From Aggregatibacter kilianii (GTDB taxonomy: Bacteria > Pseudomonadota > Gammaproteobacteria > Enterobacterales > Pasteurellaceae), in the NCBI RefSeq assembly GCF_003129965.1, contig NZ_NRCJ01000010.1, positions 46,768 to 110,767 of the forward strand: a stretch of DNA of 64,000 nt, in the 5' to 3' direction. How positions within the stretch are numbered: the stretch's first letter is position 1; every line of letters begins with the position of its first letter. The notes under the pieces are model-generated. The model was given only the letters and a program-made list of their open reading frames with translations. It did no database searches and had not been told where the DNA came from. Of this stretch, positions 40,545-51,162 are shown one piece after another. The translations under genes and the position numbers were made by a program.

Positions 40545-41567
40545 TCAAGGCATTAAATCCACCGAAACATTGCCTTTCAGCTTGCAACTGCACGCCAATA
40601 CATAACCTTGCTTGATTTCGGCTTCGGTTAATGGGCCATTCGTTTCCACTTCATAATCCCCATTTAACACCAAAGTTTTACAAGAGCCGCAAATGCCTTC
40701 GCGACAAGCGGCAATAATTGGTGCTTTATGTTCTTCCAGTGCGGCAAGCAACGTCATTCCCACCGGCACGGAGAACGTTTGTGGCACAGGATTGGTGATG
40801 GAAAGGGTGACTTGTTTGCTGTTATCCAACATACAGTTTTCTGCAGACGAGTGGAATTGTTCCAAGAAGAAGCGTTCCGGCGGAATGCCGAGGGATTCCG
40901 TCATAGCGCGTAAATCGTTCATGTAGCTTTCCGGCCCACAAGTTAGCACCGTGTAATCGGCAATATTCGGTACAAGATCGGACAGCATTTGACTGCTTAA
41001 TCGCCCGGAAATAAAGCCTTCTTCCGCATCCACGGAAGCATTCATAAACAATTTTAATTGCGGGAATTGTTCTTTCAGCAAATCCCATTCCCGTTTGAAA
41101 ATCACATCTTTCGGCGAATGCACGCTGTAAAGCACGACGACATCGACGTTCGGTTTATTTTTCAATAGCCAACGGGTCATGGACATAATCGGTGTCACGC
41201 CACAACCGCCGGCAACCAATAAATAACGGTCACTGACAATGCGGGTACAGGTGAATTTCCCCATCGGATCGGACAGCCAAATTTGATCGCCTTCTTTGAG
41301 TTCGGAGGTAATCCAGTTGGAACCCACTCCGTTTTCAATACGGCGCACGGTTAAGGTGACAAAACGGCTCATTCCGGGCGTAGAAGAAAGGGTGTAAGCG
41401 CGCACGATATTCGGTGTGTTACGAATGCTCACCAAGGCATATTGACCGGGTTCGTAAGGATAAAAATCCTGCGCGATCAGTTCAATGGTGTAAACATCAT
41501 CGGTTTCCTGATGAATAGAATGCACCTGCATTTCGTTGTAGCACAACGGATTTTGGTTGTTTGACAT
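40545..41567 (-). CDS. hcr: Hcr, NADH oxidoreductase of the hybrid-cluster protein
   Basis: Hcr reduces Hcp with NADH. It has 340 residues, comprising an N-terminal FAD domain (RAYTLSSTPG), NAD-binding region (LLVAGGCGVTPIMSMTRWLL) and a C-terminal plant-type [2Fe-2S] domain (CREGICGSCKTLVLNG...YVLACSC, about 290-330). The ATG at 41567 is chosen because MSNNQNPLCYNEM fits the family start; an extension to 41657 would read through the palindromic repeat. It lies downstream of hcp in the same direction with that repeat between. Confidence 0.9.
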   Translation of the reverse strand: MSNNQNPLCYNEMQVHSIHQETDDVYTIELIAQDFYPYEPGQYALVSIRNTPNIVRAYTLSSTPGMSRFVTLTVRRIENGVGSNWITSELKEGDQIWLSDPMGKFTCTRIVSDRYLLVAGGCGVTPIMSMTRWLLKNKPNVDVVVLYSVHSPKDVIFKREWDLLKEQFPQLKLFMNASVDAEEGFISGRLSSQMLSDLVPNIADYTVLTCGPESYMNDLRAMTESLGIPPERFFLEQFHSSAENCMLDNSKQVTLSITNPVPQTFSVPVGMTLLAALEEHKAPIIAACREGICGSCKTLVLNGDYEVETNGPLTEAEIKQGYVLACSCKLKGNVSVDLMP

Positions 41568-41621
41568 AGTGTTTCTCTGTTGTGTGTTGATTAAAAGTGC
41601 GATGGGTTTTCCAAGGATTTC

Positions 41622-41691
41622 GTAGGGGCGGGTCCTGTGCCCGCCCGTAAAATTCAACGGGAAAGTGGGCGGGCACAGGACCCGCCCCTAC
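41622..41691. repeat. REP-like perfect palindromic repeat, copy 2
   Basis: Arms 41622-41646 and 41667-41691 are 25-bp perfect inverted repeats beginning GTAGGGGCGGGTCCTG, with a 20-nt loop. It is a variant of the repeat at 25585-25657, differing by compensating T-to-G and A-to-C changes in both arms. It sits in the hcp-hcr gap. Confidence 0.85.
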
Positions 41692-41731
41692 AAAACAAGA
41701 TAAAAAGCAACCGCACTTTAGCGTCTAACCC

Positions 41732-43384
41732 CTATTTCGCCAAGGCTTCCGCCATATCTTGTTCCGGCGTAGTTAATCCGCGTAAGCCGAATTTTTCGTT
41801 CAATAACGCCATCACGTTATCGTTCAAGAAAGCAGGCGCAGTCGGGCCGGTGTAGATATTTTTCACGCCTAAGGCGAGCAAGGTGAGTAAAATCACGATG
41901 GCTTTTTGTTCAAACCAAGAAAGCACTAACGTCAACGGTAATTCATTCACGCCGATGCCGAGTTTTTGGGAAAGGTTCACCGCAAGCATAATGGCGGAGT
42001 AAGCGTCGTTACATTGACCCACATCCAATAAGCGTGGCAAACCTTCAATGGCGCCGAAGTCTAATTTGTTGAAGCGATATTTACCGCAACCCAAAGTTAA
42101 AATCGCGCAATCTTCCGGCACTTGGCGGGCGAAATCGGTGTAGTAGCTACGTTCGCCTTTGCTACCGTCGCAACCGCCCACTAAGAACACATGGCGTAAT
42201 TTACCACCGGCAACGAGGTTGATCACTGCGTCAGACGCATCTAATAACGTTTGGCGACCAAAACCGACGGTGATTTGATGTTCTATCTCATCATACGGGA
42301 AGCCTGCCATTTCTTGCGCTTTGGCAATCACTTGGCTGAAATCGCGATCTTCGATATGTGTCACGCCCGGCCAGCCGACGATGCTGCGGGTGTAGATACG
42401 ATCAGCGTAGTTGCCCACGTTCGGGTCGATGATACAGTTAGACGTCATGATCACCGGTCCCGGGAATTTGGCAAATTCTTTTTGTTGATTTTGCCAGCCG
42501 CTGCCGTAGTTACCCACTAAATGTTTGTATTTTTTCAATTCCGGATAGCCGTGCGCAGGCAACATTTCACCGTGAGTATAAACGTTCACGCCGGTGCCTT
42601 CGGTTTGTTCAAGAAGGGCTTTTAAGTCTTTTAAATCATGACCGGAAATTAAAATACATTTGCCTGCTACCGGTTTCACATTAACGGTTGCCGGCACAGG
42701 ATTGCCGAATGCTTCCGTTTCGCCCGCATCCAACAAGCTCATCACTTGGAAGTTCATATTACCGATGCCAAGGGCTTTTTCTAAAAGCTCGTTTAAGTCG
42801 CTTGGGTGCGTACCTAACCACGCCATAAATTCGTGGAATTGGCGATACACTTCATTGTCAAACTTGCCTAATACATGGGCGTGTTCCATATAAGCCGCCG
42901 CGCCTTTCAAGCCGTATAAGCAAAGCATACGCACGCCGTGGACTTCATCGCCGATGTCTGCGCGGTCGCTGTTGAGCGCGAAATCGGCGGCTTGTTTGGT
43001 TAAATCGGCAATGGTGTTGCCTTCAAGTTGCAAATGGGCTAACGGGTGATTAACGTCGATGCTTGGGTTCACCGCGCGGCAACGTTTGATTAAATCATCG
43101 CGGTAGCGAATCGCTTGTTGTGCATATTCCACGATACGTTGGGAATCGAAGTTGACGTTAGTTAAGGTAGAGAAGAAAGCTTGTGCCGTGAAGGCATCGA
43201 TGTCGTTGTCGATAATGGCTAAATCACGCGCTTGAATTGCCCACGCGGAGAGGCTTTGTAGTGTAGCAACCAATAAATCTTGTAAATCGGAAGTTTCGGC
43301 AGTTTTGCCGCACATACCTTGCGAGTAGCTACAACCGTTTCCCACAGGTGTGCGCATAGTTTGTTCACATTGTACGCAATACAT
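41732..43384 (-). CDS. hcp: Hcp, hybrid-cluster protein (NO reductase / hydroxylamine reductase)
   Basis: Hcp reduces nitric oxide at low concentration and is made under anaerobic nitrosative conditions. It has 550 residues, the E. coli length, with the N-terminal cysteines C3, C6, C18 and C25 (CX2CX11CX6C), typical of the [2Fe-2S] class. The hybrid-cluster ligands lie in [44 protein letters not shown] and [13 protein letters not shown]. The ATG at 43384 is favoured over 43417 because the cysteine motif must be near the start and AAAGGAC precedes it. No clear FNR or NsrR site was recognised. Confidence 0.95.
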   Translation of the reverse strand: MYCVQCEQTMRTPVGNGCSYSQGMCGKTAETSDLQDLLVATLQSLSAWAIQARDLAIIDNDIDAFTAQAFFSTLTNVNFDSQRIVEYAQQAIRYRDDLIKRCRAVNPSIDVNHPLAHLQLEGNTIADLTKQAADFALNSDRADIGDEVHGVRMLCLYGLKGAAAYMEHAHVLGKFDNEVYRQFHEFMAWLGTHPSDLNELLEKALGIGNMNFQVMSLLDAGETEAFGNPVPATVNVKPVAGKCILISGHDLKDLKALLEQTEGTGVNVYTHGEMLPAHGYPELKKYKHLVGNYGSGWQNQQKEFAKFPGPVIMTSNCIIDPNVGNYADRIYTRSIVGWPGVTHIEDRDFSQVIAKAQEMAGFPYDEIEHQITVGFGRQTLLDASDAVINLVAGGKLRHVFLVGGCDGSKGERSYYTDFARQVPEDCAILTLGCGKYRFNKLDFGAIEGLPRLLDVGQCNDAYSAIMLAVNLSQKLGIGVNELPLTLVLSWFEQKAIVILLTLLALGVKNIYTGPTAPAFLNDNVMALLNEKFGLRGLTTPEQDMAEALAK

Positions 43385-43660
43385 AATAAAGTCCTTTTGA
43401 AAAAGTAGAGTAGTCAAAGTAAAAAGTCGTTAGGAACGAAATCCTACTTTATGAGTAGGGTTTGTCGGGGTGGATAGTAAAACGTTTGTTTTAGTGGAGC
43501 AAAAGAAAGTTTTTATTACTTTTGCTTTTTTTGATCTGCACGAAAAATTCTACTAATTATGGGGTATTTATATCTGACAATGAGAATAAATCTCAATAAA
43601 AATAAAGGGATAGAAAATGCTTTGAAAAAGGACCGCACTTTTGTGGTGATGTGTAAAAAT
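43385..43660. other. intergenic region upstream of hcp
   Basis: The region between hcp (minus) and the nitroreductase terminator contains one USS (near 43631) and several AT-rich stretches. It must hold the hcp promoter. A TTGAT at 43528 is followed by CTGCACGAA, which is too far from the FNR consensus to assign. Nothing else is seen. Confidence 0.5.
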
Positions 43661-43682
43661 GAAAACAGCCCCAAAGGGGCTG
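43661..43682 (-). terminator. rho-independent terminator of the nitroreductase gene
   Basis: CAGCCCC / GGGGCTG with loop AAA is followed, on the minus strand, by TTTTCATTTTT. It lies 25 bp after the stop codon at 43707. Confidence 0.82.
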
Positions 43683-43706
43683 AATGTGGCGAAGTGTAAA
43701 AACAGG

Positions 43707-44261
43707 TTAAAAATAACTCACCAGTTCATTGTAATTGACGGTTTTTTTCTCCCGCTCCAATTTTTCCTCGGCGGAACCGATCATCACGAAGCCGATGATT
43801 TTATCTTGAGCGGCACATTGAAAGGCTTCACGCAATGCCGCGCCGTCCAGCCAAGGACCGCTAAGCCAAACGTTTTGAAAGCCTAATGCGTTGGACGCCA
43901 GTTGAATAGCGTAAGTGGCACAACCTGCGCAAAGCAATTGTTCCCATTCCGGCACTTTTTTAATGCTCGGATTCAATTTTGCCACCACGCCGATGATCAT
44001 TGGCGCGCGGGTTGCCAGATTTTCCGCTTTTTTCAAACGTTCTTCACCCAGCCCGAATTCCTGCACGGCATCTTTTAATAATTCACTGAAATCCTGCATT
44101 TTTTCTTTTTCAATGACGATGAAACGATAAGGTTGTAATCTGCCGTGATCCGGCGCACGTAATGCCGCTTGAAAGATGAGATCAAGTTGTTCTTGATTCG
44201 GGGCGGGGGCGTTAAGTTTTTTTTCCGAACTGCGTTCGGTGAGTAATCGTAATGCGTCCAT
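43707..44261 (-). CDS. YdjA-type NAD(P)H nitroreductase
   Basis: This FMN-dependent flavoenzyme of 184 residues belongs to the minimal YdjA branch of the nitroreductase family. Its N-terminal LLTERSSEKKLNAPAPNQEQ and LRAPDHGRLQPYRFIVIE (about 33-50) form the FMN phosphate site. LLCAGCATYAIQLASNALGFQNVWLSGP and GFVMIGSAEEK are characteristic. The physiological substrate of the branch is unknown. It is oriented toward hcp with a terminator between, so it is a separate transcript. Confidence 0.88.
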   Translation of the reverse strand: MDALRLLTERSSEKKLNAPAPNQEQLDLIFQAALRAPDHGRLQPYRFIVIEKEKMQDFSELLKDAVQEFGLGEERLKKAENLATRAPMIIGVVAKLNPSIKKVPEWEQLLCAGCATYAIQLASNALGFQNVWLSGPWLDGAALREAFQCAAQDKIIGFVMIGSAEEKLEREKKTVNYNELVSYF

Positions 44262-44382
44262 TTATTTGTCCTTTATGTCAAAAAGTGCGGTGGATTATAG
44301 CATAGTTTCTTGAATTCACAGGTTTATTGTGTTGGCGGATTGTGGTATTTTAGACGCCATTTTGTTGATTTTCCGAGGTTAT

Positions 44383-46263
44383 ATGAAATTTATCTTTTCT
44401 ATTATTAAATTCGCCTGGCGCGCACTGAATTTTATTCGTGATGTGGTCATGAATTTGGTTTTCTTGGTTTTTGTGTTAGTCATGTTGACGGTTCTTTCTT
44501 TCGTTCTTGGCACAGAGAAGGATGTCGTGCTAAAAGGCGACCAAGGCGCATTATATTTGAATCTGGATGGCTATTTGGCGGACAACCGCGATAATCAGAG
44601 CGGTGTGAAAAATCTTCTGAAGGAATTGGATAATCAACATATCCCGCAGCAATATTCCACCTTTGATGTGGTCTATGCCATTAATGCGGCGGAAATGGAT
44701 GACAATGTGCGCGGTTTGGTGCTGGATTTGAATTTCTTCCAAGGCGGCGATTTGCCTTCCTTAGAATATGTGGGCACTGCCATTGAGAGTTTCAAAAGCA
44801 GCGGCAAACAGGTGATCGCCTATGCCGATAATTACAATCAGGCACAATATTTCTTAGCTAGCTATGCCGATGAAATTTACATGAATCCTATTGGTTCGGT
44901 GTCGATTGAGGGCTTGGTACAAGAAAACCAGTATTACAAAGAGATGCTGGATAGCCTGGAAGTGAATCCGCACGTTTTCCGCGTAGGCACTTATAAAGCC
45001 GCTGTTGAGCCGTTCTTGCGTAACGATATGTCCGACGAAGCCAAAGCCAATTTGCGCCGTTGGTTGAATATGATGTGGGATAACTATAAACAAACTGTGG
45101 CGGACAACCGTAATATAAAAGAAGAGGCTATTGCACCGAATGCACAGACGTATTTAACCGAATTAAAGGCGTTGAAAGGCGACAGCACCGCTTATGTGAA
45201 ACAACGTAAGTTGGTGACAGGCGTGATGGATCGATTAGATTTAGATAAAAAACTGACCGCACTTTTTGGGGCAAACGAAGATAAGCAACCGAAAATGGTG
45301 GATTACGATACTTACCTCGCCTCATTGCCTGATCGCATGAAGGGAGATACGGTGAATAAAATTGCTGTCGTCAACGTGGAAGGTGCGATTATCGACGGTG
45401 AAAGCGATGACGAAAACGTCGGCGGCGATACTATCGCCGGGTTGCTACGTCAGGCTTATGATGAAGATAAAATAAAAGCCGTTGTTTTGCGCGTTAACAG
45501 CCCGGGCGGCAGTGCCTTTGCTTCGGAAATCATTCGTCAGGAACTCGCCCATTTACAACGCGCGGGCAAGCCGGTGGTGGTTTCTATGGGCGGGGCAGCG
45601 GCTTCCGGCGGCTATTGGATTTCCTCCACTGCCGATTATATTGTGGCGGATAGAAATACAATCACGGGTTCTATCGGCATTTTCGGCGTTTTACCGACAT
45701 TTGAGAAAACCATCAAGAAAATCGGCGTCTCTACCGACGGCGTGAAAACCTCCGATTTGGCATTTGGCTCCTCGCTTTCGCCGTTGTCTTCCGAATTAAG
45801 CGACGTGTTACAGTTGGAAATCGAACACGGTTATGACGAGTTTTTAAGCAAAGTCAGCGAAGGGCGCCGCTTAACCAAAGCGCAAGTGGACAATATCGCC
45901 CAAGGTCAGGTTTGGTTGGGTTCCGAAGCCCTTGAACATAAATTGGTGGATGAGTTGGGTAACTTAGACACCGCCGTGGGAAAAGCCATGGAATTGGTTA
46001 ACGAAAAACGGGAAGAAAAAGACAAGATCGACGAAGATACTTTCTCCGTGGAGTGGCTGGAAGAAGATGACGGTTCGTTGCTTAAGAAAGCCATGCGCGA
46101 TTTCAAAGGTGACAGCAAGGCTTGGGCTGCCGGCTTGATGGCAGAAACCGTCGGCTTACCAAAAGCATTTACGCAAATGAAAAAACAACTTGGCAAGTTA
46201 AACACCTTTAACGATCCGAAAGGGCAGTATTTATACTGTTTAACCTGCGGCAAAGTGCAGTAA
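44383..46263 (+). CDS. sppA: SppA, signal peptide peptidase (protease IV)
   Basis: SppA is an inner-membrane serine protease that degrades released signal peptides in the periplasm. It has 626 residues, full length for the duplicated Gram-negative form. One N-terminal transmembrane helix (VMNLVFLVFVLVMLTVLSFVLG) anchors it. The catalytic lysine is in HVFRVGTYKAAVEPFLRNDMS and the serine in GGAAASGGYWISSTAD. SPGGSAFASEIIRQEL marks the second domain. The ATG at 44383 (CCGAGG upstream) is chosen over 44329. One USS is within at 45256. Confidence 0.95.
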   Translation: MKFIFSIIKFAWRALNFIRDVVMNLVFLVFVLVMLTVLSFVLGTEKDVVLKGDQGALYLNLDGYLADNRDNQSGVKNLLKELDNQHIPQQYSTFDVVYAINAAEMDDNVRGLVLDLNFFQGGDLPSLEYVGTAIESFKSSGKQVIAYADNYNQAQYFLASYADEIYMNPIGSVSIEGLVQENQYYKEMLDSLEVNPHVFRVGTYKAAVEPFLRNDMSDEAKANLRRWLNMMWDNYKQTVADNRNIKEEAIAPNAQTYLTELKALKGDSTAYVKQRKLVTGVMDRLDLDKKLTALFGANEDKQPKMVDYDTYLASLPDRMKGDTVNKIAVVNVEGAIIDGESDDENVGGDTIAGLLRQAYDEDKIKAVVLRVNSPGGSAFASEIIRQELAHLQRAGKPVVVSMGGAAASGGYWISSTADYIVADRNTITGSIGIFGVLPTFEKTIKKIGVSTDGVKTSDLAFGSSLSPLSSELSDVLQLEIEHGYDEFLSKVSEGRRLTKAQVDNIAQGQVWLGSEALEHKLVDELGNLDTAVGKAMELVNEKREEKDKIDEDTFSVEWLEEDDGSLLKKAMRDFKGDSKAWAAGLMAETVGLPKAFTQMKKQLGKLNTFNDPKGQYLYCLTCGKVQ

Positions 46264-46304
46264 AGTGCGGTCGGTTTTTAAAACGTTTTTTAAATGAGGA
46301 TAAC

Positions 46305-47429
46305 ATGGAACGCTTGGCGGAATTGAGAGCGCAGATTGATGCGCTGGATCAGGAATTGTTGCAACTATTGGCGAAACGGCAGCAGGTGGTGCATAAGGTC
46401 GGGGAAGTGAAACAACAGCACGGACTGCCTATTTATGTGCCGCAACGGGAAGCGGAAATGTTGCAACGCAAGCGTGAGGCCGCCGAGCAAATAGGGCTTT
46501 CGCCGAATCTGATTGAAGACGTGTTGCGCCGCATTATGCGCGAATCCTATGTGAGCGAAAATCAATTCGGCTTTAAGACCGTGAATCCGCAGATTCGCAA
46601 AATCGTCATTGTGGGCGGACGAGGCAAGCTCGGTAGCTTGTTCCGCCGTTATTTAGAAGGTTCCGGCTATTCCGTCGAATGTCTGGAGCAAGAAGATTGG
46701 GCGCGAGCGGACAGTCTTTTACATGACGCCGACGTGGTGATCGTGTCCGTGCCCATCGCTAATACATTAGACGTCATTGAACAACTGAAACCATATCTTA
46801 CGGAAAATATGTTGCTGGCGGATTTGACTTCCGTGAAGCGTGCGCCGTTGGAAAAAATGCTGGAGGTGCATAACGGCGCGGTTGTCGGTTTGCATCCGAT
46901 GTTCGGACCGGACGTGGCAAGCATGGCAAAACAGGTGGTAGTTTGTTGTAACGGGCGTTTTAACGAACGCTATCAATGGCTGTTGCAACAAATTCAAATC
47001 TGGGGAGCGAAAATCTATCAGGTGGATGCCGCCGAGCATGATTATCACATGACCTATATTCAAGCGTTGCGCCACTTTTCTACTTTTGTGTACGGCTTGT
47101 ATTTGTCGCAACAGCCGGTGGATTTGGAAAAATTATTAGCGTTATCTTCACCGATTTATCGCTTGGAACTTGCCATGGTCGGGCGTTTATTTGCGCAGGA
47201 TGCGGCGTTGTATGCGGACATTATCGCCGACAAACCGGAAAATCTGGCGGTTATCGAGCACCTTAAAAACAGTTATGAAACGGGATTCGCCTTTTTCAAA
47301 AATCACGATCGCCAAGGCTTTATCGATCAATTTAATCAAATTCGTGACTGGTTCGGCGACTATTCCGAGCAATTTTTACAAGAAAGCCGCCAGTTGCTAC
47401 AACAAGCCAACGACTCGAGAAATGTTTAG
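46305..47429 (+). CDS. tyrA: TyrA, bifunctional chorismate mutase / prephenate dehydrogenase
   Basis: TyrA converts chorismate to prephenate and then to 4-hydroxyphenylpyruvate in tyrosine synthesis. It has 374 residues, the enterobacterial length. The chorismate mutase domain (about 1-90) shows LRAQIDALDQELLQLLAKRQQVV, and the dehydrogenase starts with the NAD fold IVIVGGRGKLGSLFRRYLEGSGY (about 99-121). LHPMFGPDVASMAKQVVVCC and YHMTYIQALRHFSTF follow. It sits 41 bp after sppA, with a USS at the sppA stop. Confidence 0.96.
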   Translation: MERLAELRAQIDALDQELLQLLAKRQQVVHKVGEVKQQHGLPIYVPQREAEMLQRKREAAEQIGLSPNLIEDVLRRIMRESYVSENQFGFKTVNPQIRKIVIVGGRGKLGSLFRRYLEGSGYSVECLEQEDWARADSLLHDADVVIVSVPIANTLDVIEQLKPYLTENMLLADLTSVKRAPLEKMLEVHNGAVVGLHPMFGPDVASMAKQVVVCCNGRFNERYQWLLQQIQIWGAKIYQVDAAEHDYHMTYIQALRHFSTFVYGLYLSQQPVDLEKLLALSSPIYRLELAMVGRLFAQDAALYADIIADKPENLAVIEHLKNSYETGFAFFKNHDRQGFIDQFNQIRDWFGDYSEQFLQESRQLLQQANDSRNV

Positions 47430-47507
47430 TAAATCCTAAACAAACAGTTATCTCACGCAGAATTAAGTGTGTATAATAACGCGTCTATTTACTCGGAGAG
47501 TAAGCAA

Positions 47508-48131
47508 ATGAGTCAATTTTTTTATATCCATCCGGAAAATCCGCAAGTTCGTCTGATTAATCAGGCGGTAGAAATTTTGCGCAACGGCGGGGTGATTGTG
47601 TATCCCACCGATTCCGGTTATGCCTTGGGTTGTATGATTGGCGATAAGCACGCGATGGATCGCATCGTGCAAATTCGCCAGTTACCCGAAGGACACAATT
47701 TTACGTTGGTGTGCAGTGATTTATCGGAATTATCCACCTATTCGTTAGTGACCAATTCCGCGTATCGTTTAATTAAAAATAACACGCCCGGTCGTTACAC
47801 CTTTATTTTAACGGCGACCAAAGAACTGCCACGTCGTTTAATGACCTCCAAACGTAAAACTATCGGTATTCGCGTGCCGGATAATCAAATCACCTTAGAT
47901 TTATTGAAAGCCCTTGGCGAGCCGATTTTGTCCTGTTCCTTAATGTTGCCGAACGAAGAACATCTGACCCAGTCGGATCCGGAAGAAATTCGTGATCGTT
48001 TGGAGCATCAGGTGGATTTGATTATTCACGGTGGCTACTTAGGGCAAGAACCGACTACGGTGGTGGATTTAACCGAAGACACGCCGGTGATTTTGCGCGA
48101 AGGCAGCGGCGCCATCACACCATTTATTTAA
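47508..48131 (+). CDS. yciO: YciO, Sua5/YrdC-family protein
   Basis: YciO is a paralogue of the threonylcarbamoyl-AMP synthases involved in tRNA t6A. Its own role is less clear. It has 207 residues, the E. coli length. Typical YrdC motifs are GGVIVYPTDSGYALGCMIGDKHAM, LPEGHNFTLVC, NNTPGRYTFIL, KRKTIGIRVPDN and the C-terminal TVVDLTEDTPVILREGSGAI. The ATG at 47508 (GAGAGTAAG upstream) is chosen over the frame start at 47469. It is 54 bp before rluB, on the same strand. Confidence 0.9.
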   Translation: MSQFFYIHPENPQVRLINQAVEILRNGGVIVYPTDSGYALGCMIGDKHAMDRIVQIRQLPEGHNFTLVCSDLSELSTYSLVTNSAYRLIKNNTPGRYTFILTATKELPRRLMTSKRKTIGIRVPDNQITLDLLKALGEPILSCSLMLPNEEHLTQSDPEEIRDRLEHQVDLIIHGGYLGQEPTTVVDLTEDTPVILREGSGAITPFI

Positions 48132-48185
48132 CTTAGCAGTATTTACGATTAACAGCAGACGCTTGGGAAAGCGACACGAGGATTT

Positions 48186-49157
48186 ATGAAAGCCACAACA
48201 ACAAAGCGCACGCAAAATCGACCGCACTTTTCGCAGAATAGAGATAAAAATACGATGCCAAAAGCCCGTCCGAACAGCAACATAAGCAAAACACCGGCCG
48301 CAGAGGGCGAAAAATTACAAAAAGTGTTAGCCCGCGCAGGGCAAGGTTCCCGCCGTGAAATTGAGGCGATCATTGCGGAAAATCGTGTGAGTGTAGACGG
48401 CAAAATCGCAACATTAGGTGATCGGATTAACGTGCATTCGGGCGTAAAAGTGCGTATCGACGGGCATTTGATTAATCTTACCCAAGCGCAGAAGGAAGTT
48501 TGTCGCGTGTTGATGTATTACAAACCGGAAGGGGAGCTTTGTACCCGTCATGATCCGGAAGGACGCGCCACCGTATTCGATCGCCTGCCGCGTTTAACCG
48601 GCGCCCGCTGGATTGCAGTAGGGCGTTTGGATATTAACACTTCCGGTTTATTGTTATTTACCACCGACGGTGAACTTGCCAATCGTTTAATGCACCCAAG
48701 CCGTGAAGTGGAGCGGGAATATTCCGTACGCGTGTTCGGGCAGGTGGACGAAGCTATGTTGGCACGCTTGAAGAAAGGCGTGCAATTGGAAGACGGTCCG
48801 GCGAATTTCAAAGAGATTAAGTTTGGCGGTGGCGTAGGTATGAACCAATGGTTCGATGTCACCTTAATGGAAGGGCGCAACCGCGAAGTGCGTCGTTTAT
48901 GGGAATCCCAAGGTATTCAGGTCAGTCGTTTGATTCGTATTCGTTATGGCAATATTAAATTGATGAAAACCTTGCCGCGCGGCGGTTGGCAGGAGATGGA
49001 ATTGGCGGATGTGAATTATTTGCGTGATTTGGTTGGGTTACCACCGGAAACTGAAACCAAATTGAGTGCTGATAAAACACGCCATAAACCGAAAGTCGGT
49101 CAAATTCGTAAAGCCGTAAAACGTTACTCGGAATTGAGTAAACGTTACAAGAAATAG
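48186..49157 (+). CDS. rluB: RluB, 23S rRNA pseudouridine-2605 synthase
   Basis: RluB isomerises U2605 of 23S rRNA. Its 323 residues have an S4 domain (about 35-90; [21 protein letters not shown]) and the RsuA-type synthase domain. The active-site Asp is in [19 protein letters not shown], followed by [14 protein letters not shown] and [14 protein letters not shown]. The ATG at 48186 has GAGG upstream. The N-terminal 35 residues are basic and poorly conserved, and part of them is encoded by a USS (the codons for RPHF), so this extension may be shaped by uptake-signal insertion. Confidence 0.94.
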   Translation: MKATTTKRTQNRPHFSQNRDKNTMPKARPNSNISKTPAAEGEKLQKVLARAGQGSRREIEAIIAENRVSVDGKIATLGDRINVHSGVKVRIDGHLINLTQAQKEVCRVLMYYKPEGELCTRHDPEGRATVFDRLPRLTGARWIAVGRLDINTSGLLLFTTDGELANRLMHPSREVEREYSVRVFGQVDEAMLARLKKGVQLEDGPANFKEIKFGGGVGMNQWFDVTLMEGRNREVRRLWESQGIQVSRLIRIRYGNIKLMKTLPRGGWQEMELADVNYLRDLVGLPPETETKLSADKTRHKPKVGQIRKAVKRYSELSKRYKK

Positions 49158-49172
49158 CAAGAATAGCTATAG

Positions 49173-50159
<987 letters not shown>

Positions 50160-50257
50160 CCGAAACATATTTTTTCGTTACATGAAATCAGGCAACGGCA
50201 AGTTGTGTCGTTTGTCGCCGAATAACCCCTTTTATTAACATTGATATAGGAAGCAAA

Positions 50258-51085
50258 ATGTCAAACTTACAACAAATCATTGAAAACGCCTTTGAAAAAC
50301 GTGCTGAAATCACACCAAAAACCCTGGATGCACAAACCCGTGCCGCCATCGAAGAAGTGATTGAGGGATTAGATAGCGGTAAATACCGTGTTGCCGAAAA
50401 AATCGATAGCGAGTGGGTCACTCACCAATGGTTGAAAAAAGCGGTCTTGTTATCCTTCCGCATCAACGATAACCAACTTGTTGATGGGGCAGAAACCAAA
50501 TATTACGACAAAGTACCATTAAAATTCGCTGATTACACCGAAGAACGTTTCCAACAAGAAGGTTTCCGTGTTGTGCCGTCTGCGACCGTGCGTAAAGGTG
50601 CATACATTTCCAAAAACTGCGTACTCATGCCCTCTTATGTGAACATCGGCGCTTATGTTGGCGAAGGCACTATGGTGGATACTTGGGCAACTGTAGGTTC
50701 TTGTGCGCAAATCGGTAAAAACGTGCACTTATCCGGCGGCGTAGGCATCGGCGGCGTATTGGAACCGTTGCAAGCTAACCCAACCATCATCGGTGATAAC
50801 TGTTTTATCGGTGCCCGTTCCGAAGTGGTAGAAGGCGTGATCGTAGAAGACGGCTGTGTAATTTCCATGGGCGTATTCATCGGTCAATCTACCAAAATCT
50901 ACGATCGTGAAACAGGTGAAGTTTACTACGGACGCGTCCCGGCAGGTTCCGTGGTGGTTTCCGGCAGCCTACCGAGCAAAGACGGCAAATACAGCCTTTA
51001 TTGCGCAGTGATCGTGAAAAAAGTGGATGCAAAAACCTTGGGTAAAGTCGGCATCAACGAATTATTACGTTCTATTGAAGAGTAG
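50258..51085 (+). CDS. dapD: DapD, tetrahydrodipicolinate N-succinyltransferase
   Basis: DapD transfers succinyl from succinyl-CoA to tetrahydrodipicolinate, in the succinylase branch to diaminopimelate and lysine. It has 275 residues. An N-terminal helical part ([20 protein letters not shown]) precedes the left-handed hexapeptide-repeat helix ([56 protein letters not shown]). The strong codon bias suggests high expression. The ATG follows ATAGGAAGC. Confidence 0.96.
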   Translation: MSNLQQIIENAFEKRAEITPKTLDAQTRAAIEEVIEGLDSGKYRVAEKIDSEWVTHQWLKKAVLLSFRINDNQLVDGAETKYYDKVPLKFADYTEERFQQEGFRVVPSATVRKGAYISKNCVLMPSYVNIGAYVGEGTMVDTWATVGSCAQIGKNVHLSGGVGIGGVLEPLQANPTIIGDNCFIGARSEVVEGVIVEDGCVISMGVFIGQSTKIYDRETGEVYYGRVPAGSVVVSGSLPSKDGKYSLYCAVIVKKVDAKTLGKVGINELLRSIEE

Positions 51086-51106
51086 TTATTAAAAAACACC
51101 AAAAAG

Positions 51107-51142
51107 AACGACCGCACTTTTACGTCACAAAGTGCGGTCGTT
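51107..51142. terminator. bidirectional USS-stem terminator between dapD and tehB
   Basis: A perfect 14-bp stem (AACGACCGCACTTT / AAAGTGCGGTCGTT) with an 8-nt loop is built from two inverted USS. T-rich tracts follow on the plus strand. It lies between convergent genes. Confidence 0.85.
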
Positions 51143-51162
51143 TTCTTTTCTAAATCAGCAAA

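Noticed and set aside
43526..43542. TTGAT-CTGC-ACGAA as FNR box upstream of hcp
   Set aside because: The right half departs from ATCAA at several positions, so the match is too weak to report as a site.
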